IMG/VR virus record: IMGVR_UViG_3300045911_000005
Location: 1-37,535 of that record
Source of the DNA: a virus
Length of the DNA: 37,535 nt
Reading direction: 5' to 3' (one strand)
The notes beneath the pieces are model-generated. The model was not told the DNA's origin. It ran no database searches and saw only the letters and a list, made by a program, of their open reading frames with translations. Positions 1 through 6,649 of the stretch are shown here, piece by piece (the first letter of the stretch is position 1; each line of letters starts with the position of its first letter). Both the position numbers and the translations under genes were made by a program.

Positions 1-23
1 GGGGGTAGAGGGAATGTGCTGGG

Positions 24-44
24 GGGCGTCCCTTCGGGCCGCCC
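24..44. other. GC-rich hairpin in terminal repeat
   Basis: GGGCGTCCC (24-32) and GGGCCGCCC (36-44) pair over 8 of 9 positions around a TTC centre; an alternative register gives a C(TTCG)G tetraloop. There is no T-run after it, so it is not a classical terminator. It lies 17 bases upstream of the -35 box. The same stretch has four G-runs (1-5, 10-12, 21-26, 36-38) that could form a long-looped G-quadruplex. Function unknown. Confidence 0.6.
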
Positions 45-61
45 TTAGCAACTATACCCCC

Positions 62-90
62 TTGACAGGGGGTCGTGGACGGTGTATATA
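62..90 (+). promoter_or_regulatory. Strong sigma-70 promoter for the rightward (structural) block
   Basis: A perfect -35 TTGACA (62-67), a 17-base spacer and -10 TATATA (85-90) read rightward. The -35 box is bracketed by perfect 6-bp inverted arms, ACCCCC (56-61) and GGGGGT (68-73), which looks like an operator overlapping the promoter. A start near position 97 would give a leader of about 230 bases before the first gene at 329, running through the G-tract, the AT repeats and the AC repeat. A second copy of the promoter lies in the right-hand terminal repeat at 37459-37487. Confidence 0.8.
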
Positions 91-159
91 AATAATAACA
101 CAACACACACACACAGGGGGGGGGGGGTTTAGTGTGTAGTGTGTAGTATATAGTATATA

Positions 160-215
160 GTATATACTATATACTATATAGTATATACTATATACTATAT
201 AGTATATACTATATA
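160..215. repeat. AT-rich 21-bp tandem repeats
   Basis: A 21-base unit made only of A and T except for scattered G and C occurs at 160-180 and again, identical, at 181-201, followed by 14 bases of a third unit (202-215). Each unit contains the palindrome GTATATAC. The period is two helical turns. It sits just downstream of the promoter and resembles a DNA-unwinding element, but it is also within the transcribed leader. An origin role is inference. Confidence 0.85.
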
Positions 216-264
216 ATAATACAATACAATACGACACACAACAACACAACACCCCTCACAGTAC

Positions 265-301
<37 letters not shown>

Positions 302-328
302 CTCACTGCTGCTGTATAGGAGTACAAC

Positions 329-736
329 ATGTCCTTCATCATCCCAACTGTCACTGGTTGGTCCAACTTCTGGGGCAACACATCCAACGCATACCAACCA
401 CGGTTTGCGCGTAGCAGCGCAGAACGCATGCTGTCTCTGCGACTTGCCACCAAGGGCAATCGCACTATTCGTGCAGTGATGCGTGCGCTGAATGGTGCTG
501 CTCCTGGCAGCAATGCAACAGCGCAGTATGCGCGTGTGCAAGCAGGCAGCCCACTGACACAGCAGAATGGTGGTGCGCGTGTTGTAGAGACACGTGTTGA
601 CTACAACGCAAACACCACATCCACTGACCAGTCCATCATCAATGCTCGCATCTACGACCAGTTGTTCAATGCAGCACCGGCCACTTACCCTGTCAACCTT
701 GGTGGCAACGTCGATGCGCGGAGAGCGCCATTGTGA
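329..736 (+). CDS. Hypothetical virion-associated protein, first gene of rightward block
   Basis: This 135-residue protein is the first gene after the promoter and leader. Its ATG at 329 follows an AGGAG Shine-Dalgarno at 318-322. I do not recognise the family. The sequence has no signal peptide or membrane segment. It begins with an aromatic-rich stretch (GWSNFWGN near residues 10-17), followed by a basic helical region and a Gly/Asn/Thr-rich C-terminal half. Position at the head of the structural block suggests a small virion protein, but that is inference. The stop overlaps the GTG start of the next gene (GTGA, 733-736), implying translational coupling. Confidence 0.75.
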   Translation: MSFIIPTVTGWSNFWGNTSNAYQPRFARSSAERMLSLRLATKGNRTIRAVMRALNGAAPGSNATAQYARVQAGSPLTQQNGGARVVETRVDYNANTTSTDQSIINARIYDQLFNAAPATYPVNLGGNVDARRAPL

Positions 737-1566
737 GTGACGTTCTCCAACAGACTCCGCAGCAGATTGCTGCCTTGGCTGCGCAGATGGTGCGCGCACA
801 AGGTGCGCCAGTGAACGCAGAGAACTTGAACCGTGCGATGCTCGCCATCAGCCGTGGTGAGCAGAACGTGCAGTTCAGCATGGACAATGCCATTGACCGT
901 CTTGCTGAGCGCACCGCACCGCGTCGTGCTGCGCAGGCTCGTGCAGCACTGTCTATGTCAGCGCCCGCAACACCGCAGCTTAGTGATGGCATCACTGTGG
1001 GTGAGGCTGCCCCGCAGGAAATGCCACAGACTATGGCAGGTCCTGGTGAGCGCAATGATGCAGAGATGGCGCAGTCTGTGGAAGCACCACAGACTGTTGA
1101 TGTTGTGCCGCCTCCGCGTCGCACCGCACGTCAGGCATTGATGGAAGCCGCACCAGAGTTGGCTGACCCATCATCACTTGCAATGCTGCCATTGCCTGCC
1201 CCACTTGCACTGATGGCTCCGCGCCTTGGTGTAACGTTGCAACGACGTGCAATCCAGCAAATGACGCGTGGTGGAGATGACAGGCTGCCGCCTCCTGCTG
1301 CGGGCGCATCAGTGCCACGCATCAATGGACCAAGCGGTGGTGGCAGTGGTGGTGCCCAAGTTGCGTTGCCTGCTCCTACTGCACAACCTGCTACCCCTCG
1401 ACGACAAGTCAGCGAGACAGCACGTCGGCATCGTCAAGAAGTGCGTGAGAATACTGCACGAGCACGCATTGAAGCACGTGAAGCACGCCGCATTGCTGCT
1501 GAGCAGCGTAGGCAGCGTGCTAAAGGCAATCCTGGTGCAAGGGCTGCACGCCCCGTTGAGGAGTAA
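733..1566 (+). CDS. Low-complexity hypothetical protein, Ala/Pro/Arg-rich
   Basis: The 277-residue product starts at GTG 733, overlapping the previous stop by four bases, with GGAGAG seven bases upstream. It is rich in Ala, Gln, Arg and Pro. A hydrophobic patch rich in Leu/Pro lies around residues 145-165, then a Gly-Ser linker and a highly basic, probably helical C-terminus (about 225-275, many Arg/Glu/Ala). No catalytic motif is visible. I do not recognise a family. Its place between a virion-type gene and a putative small terminase suggests a structural or packaging-associated role, possibly disordered and nucleic-acid binding. Confidence 0.7.
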   Translation: MSDVLQQTPQQIAALAAQMVRAQGAPVNAENLNRAMLAISRGEQNVQFSMDNAIDRLAERTAPRRAAQARAALSMSAPATPQLSDGITVGEAAPQEMPQTMAGPGERNDAEMAQSVEAPQTVDVVPPPRRTARQALMEAAPELADPSSLAMLPLPAPLALMAPRLGVTLQRRAIQQMTRGGDDRLPPPAAGASVPRINGPSGGGSGGAQVALPAPTAQPATPRRQVSETARRHRQEVRENTARARIEAREARRIAAEQRRQRAKGNPGARAARPVEE

Positions 1567-1569
1567 CAG

Positions 1570-2148
1570 TTGACTCTTCCACTTCCTGGCACACCACTGA
1601 CGGTGGATGGCAGCATTGTGCAGCCATCCCCGGCTGCTTCATTTGAACGTATCAATGTGCCCTCAATGCGTGAGGCGCAACGTCTAGTTGCTAACACACG
1701 CCGCAAACTGATTGACCTGCCGGGCACGCCGCAACAGTTGACAGCATATGGGGCCATCATTGCGTACACGGCAAGTGGCATCTCTGATGCAGAGATTGGT
1801 GTGGCGCTTGGCATTAGTGCAGCACAGGTTGCACAAATCAAGAGCACTCCGGCATATCAGTCAATGGAGCATTCAGTCATTGAAGCGGCGCGTAAAGTTG
1901 CTGAGCACGAAGTGCAGAAGATACTGGCAAGCAAGGAGACAAAGGCCGCCACACGACTGACAGAGTTGGTGGAGAGTGTGGACGAGAAAGTTGCACTAAC
2001 GGCTGCGCGTGATGTGCTTGACCGTCGAGGCCACAAGCCAGCAGAGAAAGTGGACGTGCGTCAGCAGATGGAGTCCACGTTCCGCATTGTGGTAGAGGAC
2101 CGGCGCAACATCCCAGAGTTGCACAACATCATTGACATGGAGAAGTGA
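1570..2148 (+). CDS. terS: Putative terminase small subunit (HTH DNA-binding)
   Basis: The 192-residue product starts at TTG 1570, six bases after GAGGAG. Residues about 65-95 form a helix-turn-helix-like segment (ISDAEIGVALGISAAQVAQI) of the kind small terminases use to recognise packaging DNA. The C-terminal half has the helical oligomerisation-like region ending in LTAARDVLDRRGHKPAEK, a phrase common in phage small terminase and terminase-like HTH proteins. The large subunit lies 3 kb away, with fibre and lysis genes between, which is unusual. A general HTH regulator is the alternative. No homology search was possible. Confidence 0.6.
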   Translation: MTLPLPGTPLTVDGSIVQPSPAASFERINVPSMREAQRLVANTRRKLIDLPGTPQQLTAYGAIIAYTASGISDAEIGVALGISAAQVAQIKSTPAYQSMEHSVIEAARKVAEHEVQKILASKETKAATRLTELVESVDEKVALTAARDVLDRRGHKPAEKVDVRQQMESTFRIVVEDRRNIPELHNIIDMEK

Positions 2149-2149
2149 C

Positions 2150-2356
2150 ATGGCGACCGTCCCTGACCTAGCGCGACCGCCAACACCACTTGACCGCCCA
2201 CTGTCATCTCCTAACCGCACAGTTGCTGCATCACCGCTTGGTGTGGCGACACCGCAGTATCGTGGAGAGTTGGTTGTGTCGAGTGCTGATGGCACCATGT
2301 ACGTAGCACTTGGCACTACCAACACCAGTTGGGCTGTTGTGTCGTTGGTGACGTGA
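2150..2356 (+). CDS. Small fibre-like protein (head fibre / fibre domain)
   Basis: The ATG at 2150 is one base after the previous stop and preceded by GGAG, giving 68 residues (a longer frame from 2132 would overlap the upstream gene). The Pro-rich N-terminus leads into a C-terminal segment (about 45-68) with the pattern GELVVSSADGTMYVALGTTN, typical of short beta-rich domains in phage head and tail fibres. It probably forms a small virion decoration or fibre-attached protein. Its stop TGA overlaps an ATG (TGATG, 2354-2358) that opens a 26-codon ORF. Confidence 0.65.
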   Translation: MATVPDLARPPTPLDRPLSSPNRTVAASPLGVATPQYRGELVVSSADGTMYVALGTTNTSWAVVSLVT

Positions 2357-2436
2357 TGCGTTGGCTGCACAAGCAACTCGTGTCCTGCTTGGTGTGTTTG
2401 CTGGCTGCTGATCGTGTCACAGGAGTGCTAGCATGA
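2356..2436 (+). CDS. Tiny coupled ORF (26 residues)
   Basis: An ATG at 2356 overlaps the upstream stop as TGATG, and the frame ends in a TGA that overlaps the ATG of the fibre gene as ATGA (2433-2436). The frame fills the gap between the two genes exactly. The product begins MRWLHKQLV and is basic then hydrophobic, resembling a microprotein or a leader. It may serve mainly to keep ribosomes moving between the fibre genes. Coding status rests only on the double start/stop overlap. Confidence 0.4.
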   Translation: MRWLHKQLVSCLVCLLAADRVTGVLA

Positions 2437-3533
2437 CTAGCAATATCAAGATTACTGAACTTCCTGCCGCTGCGACACTCACCGGTGCAGAACAGTTGCC
2501 TGCAGTGCAAGGAGGCATCACCAAGCGCACAACTGTTGATGGCATTGTACTGCACGGCATCAGCAGCAATCAGTTAGCAGCAGCAGGGCCTGTTGAAACT
2601 TCTGGACTTACTATCACGTCTGGATGCCTTGTTGGCCGTTCATCTTCGGGTGTGGGGCCTGTGCAAGAAATCACGGTGGGTGCAGGGCTGAGCATCAATG
2701 GTGGGCAGTTGCAAGCAACAGTTGCTAACGCTTACCCGCAAACTGGTGGACTGCTCAATGGCACACTCATCTTGCAACCAGGGACAACCTCAGCGCCGTC
2801 GCTACAGTTCAAGAATGATACTGACACAGGGCTCTATCATGCGTCTAATGACACGTTTGGCCTAGTAACTGGTGGTGCGGAGCGTGTGCGGATTGCGAAT
2901 GCTGAGGTTACAGTCAATCCTTCACTTGTAGTAGATAACGCTATCAGAGCACGCGGCGACCTCCGCGTTGATCGCACAGACACTAACAGCGAAGGCGGTC
3001 GGCTGGTCTCGCGCCGCGCCAGTGACAATGCAGACGGGTATTACTGGCAGACGTTCGGATCGAGCAGCACGCCAACGTTCCGGCTGATGCGGGCGTTTGG
3101 CACGCCAACGCAGATGTTGAGCATCAGTGATAGTGGCGCGATGACTGTGACCGGGCCGCTGATGCTGCCTTCTTCCAATCCGACCGACCCCAACCATGCC
3201 ACACGCAAAGCGTATGTGGATGCCCAGATTGCCTCGGCAATCGCCTCCGTACCCACCGCGTCGGTTTTGGCGGCGATCGCCGGCGCTGGGGTTGGTGCGG
3301 TTGGTACCTATGCGTTTGCTTACCGCGATCCTGCCGGCTATTTGCCTACGGGCGAAACCGTGCCCGGATCACAACTACGTTATGCGAACGACGGTGGTTC
3401 CAATGCTGAGGTTGGTTACAGCCATATTTCGCTTCCAGGAACGTGGCGGCTGATGGGGGCGGTTACTTTTAGAAATGGACAAGAGGATTATGGCGGTTCG
3501 CACAAGACTTCCCTTTGGTTGAGGATCGCATGA
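2433..3533 (+). CDS. Tail fibre / receptor-binding protein
   Basis: This 366-residue protein has a typical fibre layout. The N-terminus (1-40; KITELPAAATLTGAEQLPAV) is the common virion-attachment motif. Residues about 100-230 are beta-repeat-like with the phrase FKNDTDTGLYHASNDT and the module DPNHATRKAYVDAQI, both frequent in phage fibres. The C-terminal 100 residues form a distinct tip. The ATG overlaps the upstream micro-ORF stop, with AGGAG eight bases away. From about base 3000 onward codon use shifts to CCG/GCG/GCC/TCG and more GC, unlike the first half, so the tip-encoding part looks exchanged. It would bind the host surface. Confidence 0.8.
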   Translation: MTSNIKITELPAAATLTGAEQLPAVQGGITKRTTVDGIVLHGISSNQLAAAGPVETSGLTITSGCLVGRSSSGVGPVQEITVGAGLSINGGQLQATVANAYPQTGGLLNGTLILQPGTTSAPSLQFKNDTDTGLYHASNDTFGLVTGGAERVRIANAEVTVNPSLVVDNAIRARGDLRVDRTDTNSEGGRLVSRRASDNADGYYWQTFGSSSTPTFRLMRAFGTPTQMLSISDSGAMTVTGPLMLPSSNPTDPNHATRKAYVDAQIASAIASVPTASVLAAIAGAGVGAVGTYAFAYRDPAGYLPTGETVPGSQLRYANDGGSNAEVGYSHISLPGTWRLMGAVTFRNGQEDYGGSHKTSLWLRIA

Positions 3534-3958
3534 CGATGTTTCGCAATCCACGCTTCAACGCGCTTGGCACTATAGATGGTGAGATTGAGCACCCGCAACT
3601 TGGTTGGGTGCCGTTTACGGCATCTCCGGACGATCCAGAGCCATTAGGGCAGGCACTCTACGCCGCTGCGATGGCAGGAGAGTTTGGACCGGTAGCGGAG
3701 TATGTTCCACCGCCGCCGACTCCCCCACCTGTCCCGGCGGTTATTTCTCGCCGCCAAGCGCGCCTTGCGCTGCTCAACGCCGGGCTTCTTGATGCTGTAG
3801 AGGCCGCCATCGCCAACGCTCCTCCTGCCGTCCGGATCACTTACGAGGACGCGACCGAGTGGTGGCGCGATGATCCGCTCATTGCCTCGATTTCTGCGTC
3901 GCTTGGCCTAACCGCCGAACAGGTGGACAATCTGTTTTTACAGGCATCGCGGCTATGA
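3530..3958 (+). CDS. Tail fibre assembly chaperone-like protein
   Basis: The start is the ATG at 3530 that overlaps the fibre stop (ATGA); the product is 142 residues. The N-terminal part (about 15-55) has DGEIEHPQLGWVPFTASPDD, resembling small fibre-associated proteins. A proline run follows (64-72), then a helical C-terminus with RRQARLALLNAGLLDAVEAA and a final LTAEQVDNLF, the common C-terminal phrase of phage fibre-assembly or accessory proteins. It shares the divergent GC-rich codon use of the fibre tip, so both were probably acquired together. Likely role: folding or capping the fibre tip. Confidence 0.65.
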   Translation: MTMFRNPRFNALGTIDGEIEHPQLGWVPFTASPDDPEPLGQALYAAAMAGEFGPVAEYVPPPPTPPPVPAVISRRQARLALLNAGLLDAVEAAIANAPPAVRITYEDATEWWRDDPLIASISASLGLTAEQVDNLFLQASRL

Positions 3959-3985
3959 ATGACGTTCCAATGAAGGACACTCGCA

Positions 3986-4285
3986 ATGAGTGAGCTGAGC
4001 AAAGGGCTCACGGCCGCCGCCAACTCTCCAATCCGCGCAGTGATGACTACAGTGATTGGTGGTATCACGTTGGCGCTGCTTCTGTGGATTGCATCGTTGC
4101 TGTCCAACTTAGCATATGTAATCCCAGTGTTTGAACGACGGATTACGTCGCTAGAAACGCGACAAGAAACCGTTAAGGACCACATGGTGTTGACGCGTGA
4201 AGCGGTCGCAGTGTTGCGTCGTGAGGTAGTGTTGATGCAAGAAGAGTTGCGCCTGCTTCGCCGCTCTAGGACCAGTGACAACTGA
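3986..4285 (+). CDS. Small membrane protein with coiled coil (possible inner-membrane spanin)
   Basis: The ATG at 3986 follows AAGGA, giving 99 residues. A single membrane helix lies at about residues 17-45 (ITLALLLWIASLL core) and is followed by a charged helix with heptad-like spacing (about 50-95). This one-pass plus coiled-coil layout is seen in inner-membrane spanins and in some holin partners. It opens the lysis cassette (holin, lipoprotein, amidase follow). I cannot choose firmly between spanin subunit and antiholin-like protein. Confidence 0.65.
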   Translation: MSELSKGLTAAANSPIRAVMTTVIGGITLALLLWIASLLSNLAYVIPVFERRITSLETRQETVKDHMVLTREAVAVLRREVVLMQEELRLLRRSRTSDN

Positions 4286-4300
4286 CAAGGAGTGTAGAAC

Positions 4301-4489
4301 ATGAACCGTGCAGTCATTGAGAGCGTTGTCCGTCATGTACTCACTGCGGGAGGCGGCATCCTTGTGTCGCTAGGGCTTGCCACGCCGGAGGACGTAGCCC
4401 GCAGTGGTGCTGCGCTGGCAGAGATTGTCGGCGCTGTAGCAGTGCTTGTTGGCATCGTGTGGGGTGTGTATGACAAGGTGCGTAAGTGA
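4301..4489 (+). CDS. Holin (Pam3-gp28-like)
   Basis: The ATG at 4301 follows AAGGAG, giving 62 residues. Two hydrophobic segments (about 10-26 and 38-56) are separated by a short polar turn, and the C-terminus is basic (YDKVRK). The phrase VLTAGGGILVSLGLATPEDV matches the small holin group annotated as Pam3-gp28-like in phages. It would form the inner-membrane lesion that releases or activates the amidase. The stop overlaps the next ATG by one base (TGATG). Confidence 0.75.
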   Translation: MNRAVIESVVRHVLTAGGGILVSLGLATPEDVARSGAALAEIVGAVAVLVGIVWGVYDKVRK

Positions 4490-4689
4490 TGTGGCGCGTC
4501 GTTGTGGTTGCCCTACTGTTGACAGGTTGTGCGACGGCTGACCAAATGCAGGACCGATGCGCTACTGCCCGTAGCGTGTTGGCTGCTTATGATGCTGCCA
4601 ACGCGGCGGCTGAGCATGTGCCGACCAAGAATGAGGTCATTGCTGCGGCAGCAGCGCGTGTGTTGGTAGAAACGTCGTGCGAAAGATAA
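4489..4689 (+). CDS. Lysis lipoprotein (outer-membrane spanin-like)
   Basis: The start is ATG 4489, overlapping the holin stop, giving 66 residues. It has a short signal peptide with a lipobox (VVALLLTGC, modified Cys at about residue 14). The mature part is about 50 residues, Ala-rich and helical with two further Cys. Small lipoproteins in this position act as the outer-membrane half of the spanin complex. It overlaps the amidase start by 13 bases. It supports a host with an outer membrane. Confidence 0.7.
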   Translation: MWRVVVVALLLTGCATADQMQDRCATARSVLAAYDAANAAAEHVPTKNEVIAAAAARVLVETSCER

Positions 4690-5096
4690 CTCACATCGTT
4701 GTGCATCACAGTGCCACACCTGAGGGGCGTCCGCACACTGTGGCGGACATTGACCGTTGGCATCGTGGTCTAGGATGGGCCAGCATCGGCTACCATTACG
4801 TCATCCGTCTAGACGGTGTAGTGGAGTTGGGACGGCCAGTGTCGCAAGTAGGTGCCCATGTGCGTGGACACAACGCAACCAGTATCGGCATCTGCTATGT
4901 GGGCGGGCTGGACCGCACAACGTGGCAACCCAAGGACACACGGACAGAAGAACAGAAGCGTTCAATGCGCACACTCATTGTGGCGTTGAAGGGCGTGTTC
5001 CCTGATGCTGAGGTGCTAGGGCATCGTGACTTCCCCAACGTGAAGAAGGCATGCCCTTCCTTCGACGTGCGGCAGTGGTGGGAGAGTGTGCAGTAG
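4677..5096 (+). CDS. Endolysin: N-acetylmuramoyl-L-alanine amidase, T7-lysozyme-like
   Basis: This 139-residue Amidase_2 domain protein cleaves the amide between MurNAc and L-Ala in peptidoglycan. The motif VVHHSAT gives the first zinc His (residue 10); GHRDFPN holds the second (His116) and KACPSFD holds Lys124 and the zinc Cys126, as in T7 lysozyme. The length is close to the single-domain T7 family and there is no signal peptide, so it needs the holin for export. The start is GTG 4677 inside the preceding lipoprotein gene. There is no cell-wall-binding domain, as expected for a phage of Gram-negative bacteria. Confidence 0.92.
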   Translation: MRKITHIVVHHSATPEGRPHTVADIDRWHRGLGWASIGYHYVIRLDGVVELGRPVSQVGAHVRGHNATSIGICYVGGLDRTTWQPKDTRTEEQKRSMRTLIVALKGVFPDAEVLGHRDFPNVKKACPSFDVRQWWESVQ

Positions 5097-6649
5097 TGGA
5101 TCGTCCATACGTCATAGTTGCAGGGTCCGCAGCAGAAGCATTCCACAACAGCCGTAAGAAGATACGGCTGTATGGTGGCGGCTTTGGCAACGGCAAGACA
5201 ACCGCAGCAGTGGCAGAGGCATTGAAGTTGATCCGTGACTATCCAGGCAGCAACGGCTTGTTGGCGCGCGCCACATATCCAAAGTTGAACAGCACACTTC
5301 GCAGAGAGTTCTTCAAGTGGTGCCCACCGACGTGGGTGAAGGGCGGCAACAAGAACGACAACACCTGGCAGATGGTCAACGGCACTACTATTGACTTCCG
5401 CTACATCGCACAGAAGTTTGTCAATAATGGTGAGAGCAGCAGCAACTTGCTGTCGGCGTCATATGACTGGATCATTGTTGACCAGATTGAGGATCCAGAG
5501 ATCGAACACACTGACTTCCTACAGTTGTTCGGCCGTCTACGCGGTAGCACTAAGTATGCAGGTGATGACCCCACAATGCCTAGCACTGGGCCTAGGCACA
5601 TGATCCTCACATGCAACCCTGCCCTTGGTTGGGTCTATGATGAAATTGTGAAGCCGCTGCATGACTTCCGCCGAGGCATTGACAACCCCAAGTTGTTGTG
5701 CGAGACCGACCTTGAAGGCAAGCCGTTGTTGGTCAATGGCAAGAAGGTGCCTATTGTGGACGTGTTTGAGGCTAGCACACTAGACAACGCACAGAATGTG
5801 CCAGTGGACTATGTGCGCACACTGCTTGCTACCTACACTGGACGCTTCCGTGACCGCTACATCTTTGGCAAGTGGGTTGCGTTTGAAGGCACAGTGTATG
5901 ACGAGTTTGACCCAACAGTGCATGTGCAGCCGCGTCAATGGTTGTTGGACCATCTAGCCGACATGCAGACAATGGGCTACGCCCCAGGTGTGCTGGAAGC
6001 ATACGACTTTGGCATTGCGGAGCCGTCATGTTACCTGCTGGCTGGCACAGACGACAAGCAGCAGGTCATGATTGTGGACGGCTTCTACGAGGCAGGCTTG
6101 TCTATTGAGGAACAGGCTAACCGCATCAACAAGATACGCGAGGCTAACGGCCTGACCCCTACTGACGACATCCGTGCCGACCCTTCATGCTTCCGGCGCA
6201 GCAACGCTGTCATGCGGGGTGGTGCCCGCTCTGTGGCTGCCATGTTTGCTGACCACGGTGTGTTGATGCGTCCGGCATCGAATGCCATCATTGAAGGCAT
6301 TGTGGTTGTGAAGCAGGCGCTTCAGCGGCGTAACAGCGTGGTCTGCCCATTCACACAACAGCGGGGCGCACCACGGCTGTATGTTGCTGACCATCTGCGG
6401 TTCATCACCGATGAAATGGTGAAGTATCGCTGGAAGCAGCGCAAGGACGGTGATGAGCAGCGCGATGAGCCTGTTGACAAGGACAACCACAGCATGGACA
6501 GCCTGCGCTACATGTTGAATGGTCCAATCCCTGTGGCACGCCTGCTACACCGCAGGCCCATCAAGGTGCCTCCGCAAGTGTTGCGTTGGGGCGAAGTGCC
6601 TATGGACGATCCCGCTATGCGCAGCCGCCAACATAGGTATGCATCATGA
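5096..6649 (+). CDS. terL: Terminase large subunit
   Basis: The packaging motor ATPase/nuclease is 517 residues from GTG 5096, which overlaps the amidase stop (TAGTG) and has GGAGAG upstream; a longer frame from 5051 would lie inside the amidase. Walker A is GGGFGNGKTT (27-36). Walker B is IIVDQIE (126-132), with Asp129 and Glu132 in the DQxE form used by this terminase branch. The C-terminal nuclease half carries AYDFGIAEPS, DIRADPS and the final HSMDSLRYM, which supply the metal-binding acids. The gene ends in ATGA with the portal gene. Confidence 0.93.
   Translation: MDRPYVIVAGSAAEAFHNSRKKIRLYGGGFGNGKTTAAVAEALKLIRDYPGSNGLLARATYPKLNSTLRREFFKWCPPTWVKGGNKNDNTWQMVNGTTIDFRYIAQKFVNNGESSSNLLSASYDWIIVDQIEDPEIEHTDFLQLFGRLRGSTKYAGDDPTMPSTGPRHMILTCNPALGWVYDEIVKPLHDFRRGIDNPKLLCETDLEGKPLLVNGKKVPIVDVFEASTLDNAQNVPVDYVRTLLATYTGRFRDRYIFGKWVAFEGTVYDEFDPTVHVQPRQWLLDHLADMQTMGYAPGVLEAYDFGIAEPSCYLLAGTDDKQQVMIVDGFYEAGLSIEEQANRINKIREANGLTPTDDIRADPSCFRRSNAVMRGGARSVAAMFADHGVLMRPASNAIIEGIVVVKQALQRRNSVVCPFTQQRGAPRLYVADHLRFITDEMVKYRWKQRKDGDEQRDEPVDKDNHSMDSLRYMLNGPIPVARLLHRRPIKVPPQVLRWGEVPMDDPAMRSRQHRYAS

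Larger units (their letters stand above)
1..139. repeat. Terminal redundancy, left copy
   Basis: The first 139 bases match the last 138 bases of the window (37398-37535) except for one base: the G homopolymer is 12 long here (116-127) and 11 long at the right end (37513-37523). This makes the contig circular/permuted or a genome with a short direct terminal repeat. The homopolymer difference argues against a plain identical k-mer overlap and fits polymerase slippage, read error or real heterogeneity. The repeat contains the strong rightward promoter and a GC-rich hairpin. Confidence 0.95.

Noticed and set aside
3272-3281. GGCGATCGCC, the cyanobacterial HIP1 palindrome, as a host clue
   Set aside because: Only one copy was noticed in the window. 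A single copy in a GC-rich stretch says nothing about the host.
3955-3996. A 12-codon frame between the chaperone and the membrane protein
   Set aside because: It is too short, lacks its own ribosome site and overlaps the supported ATG at 3986.
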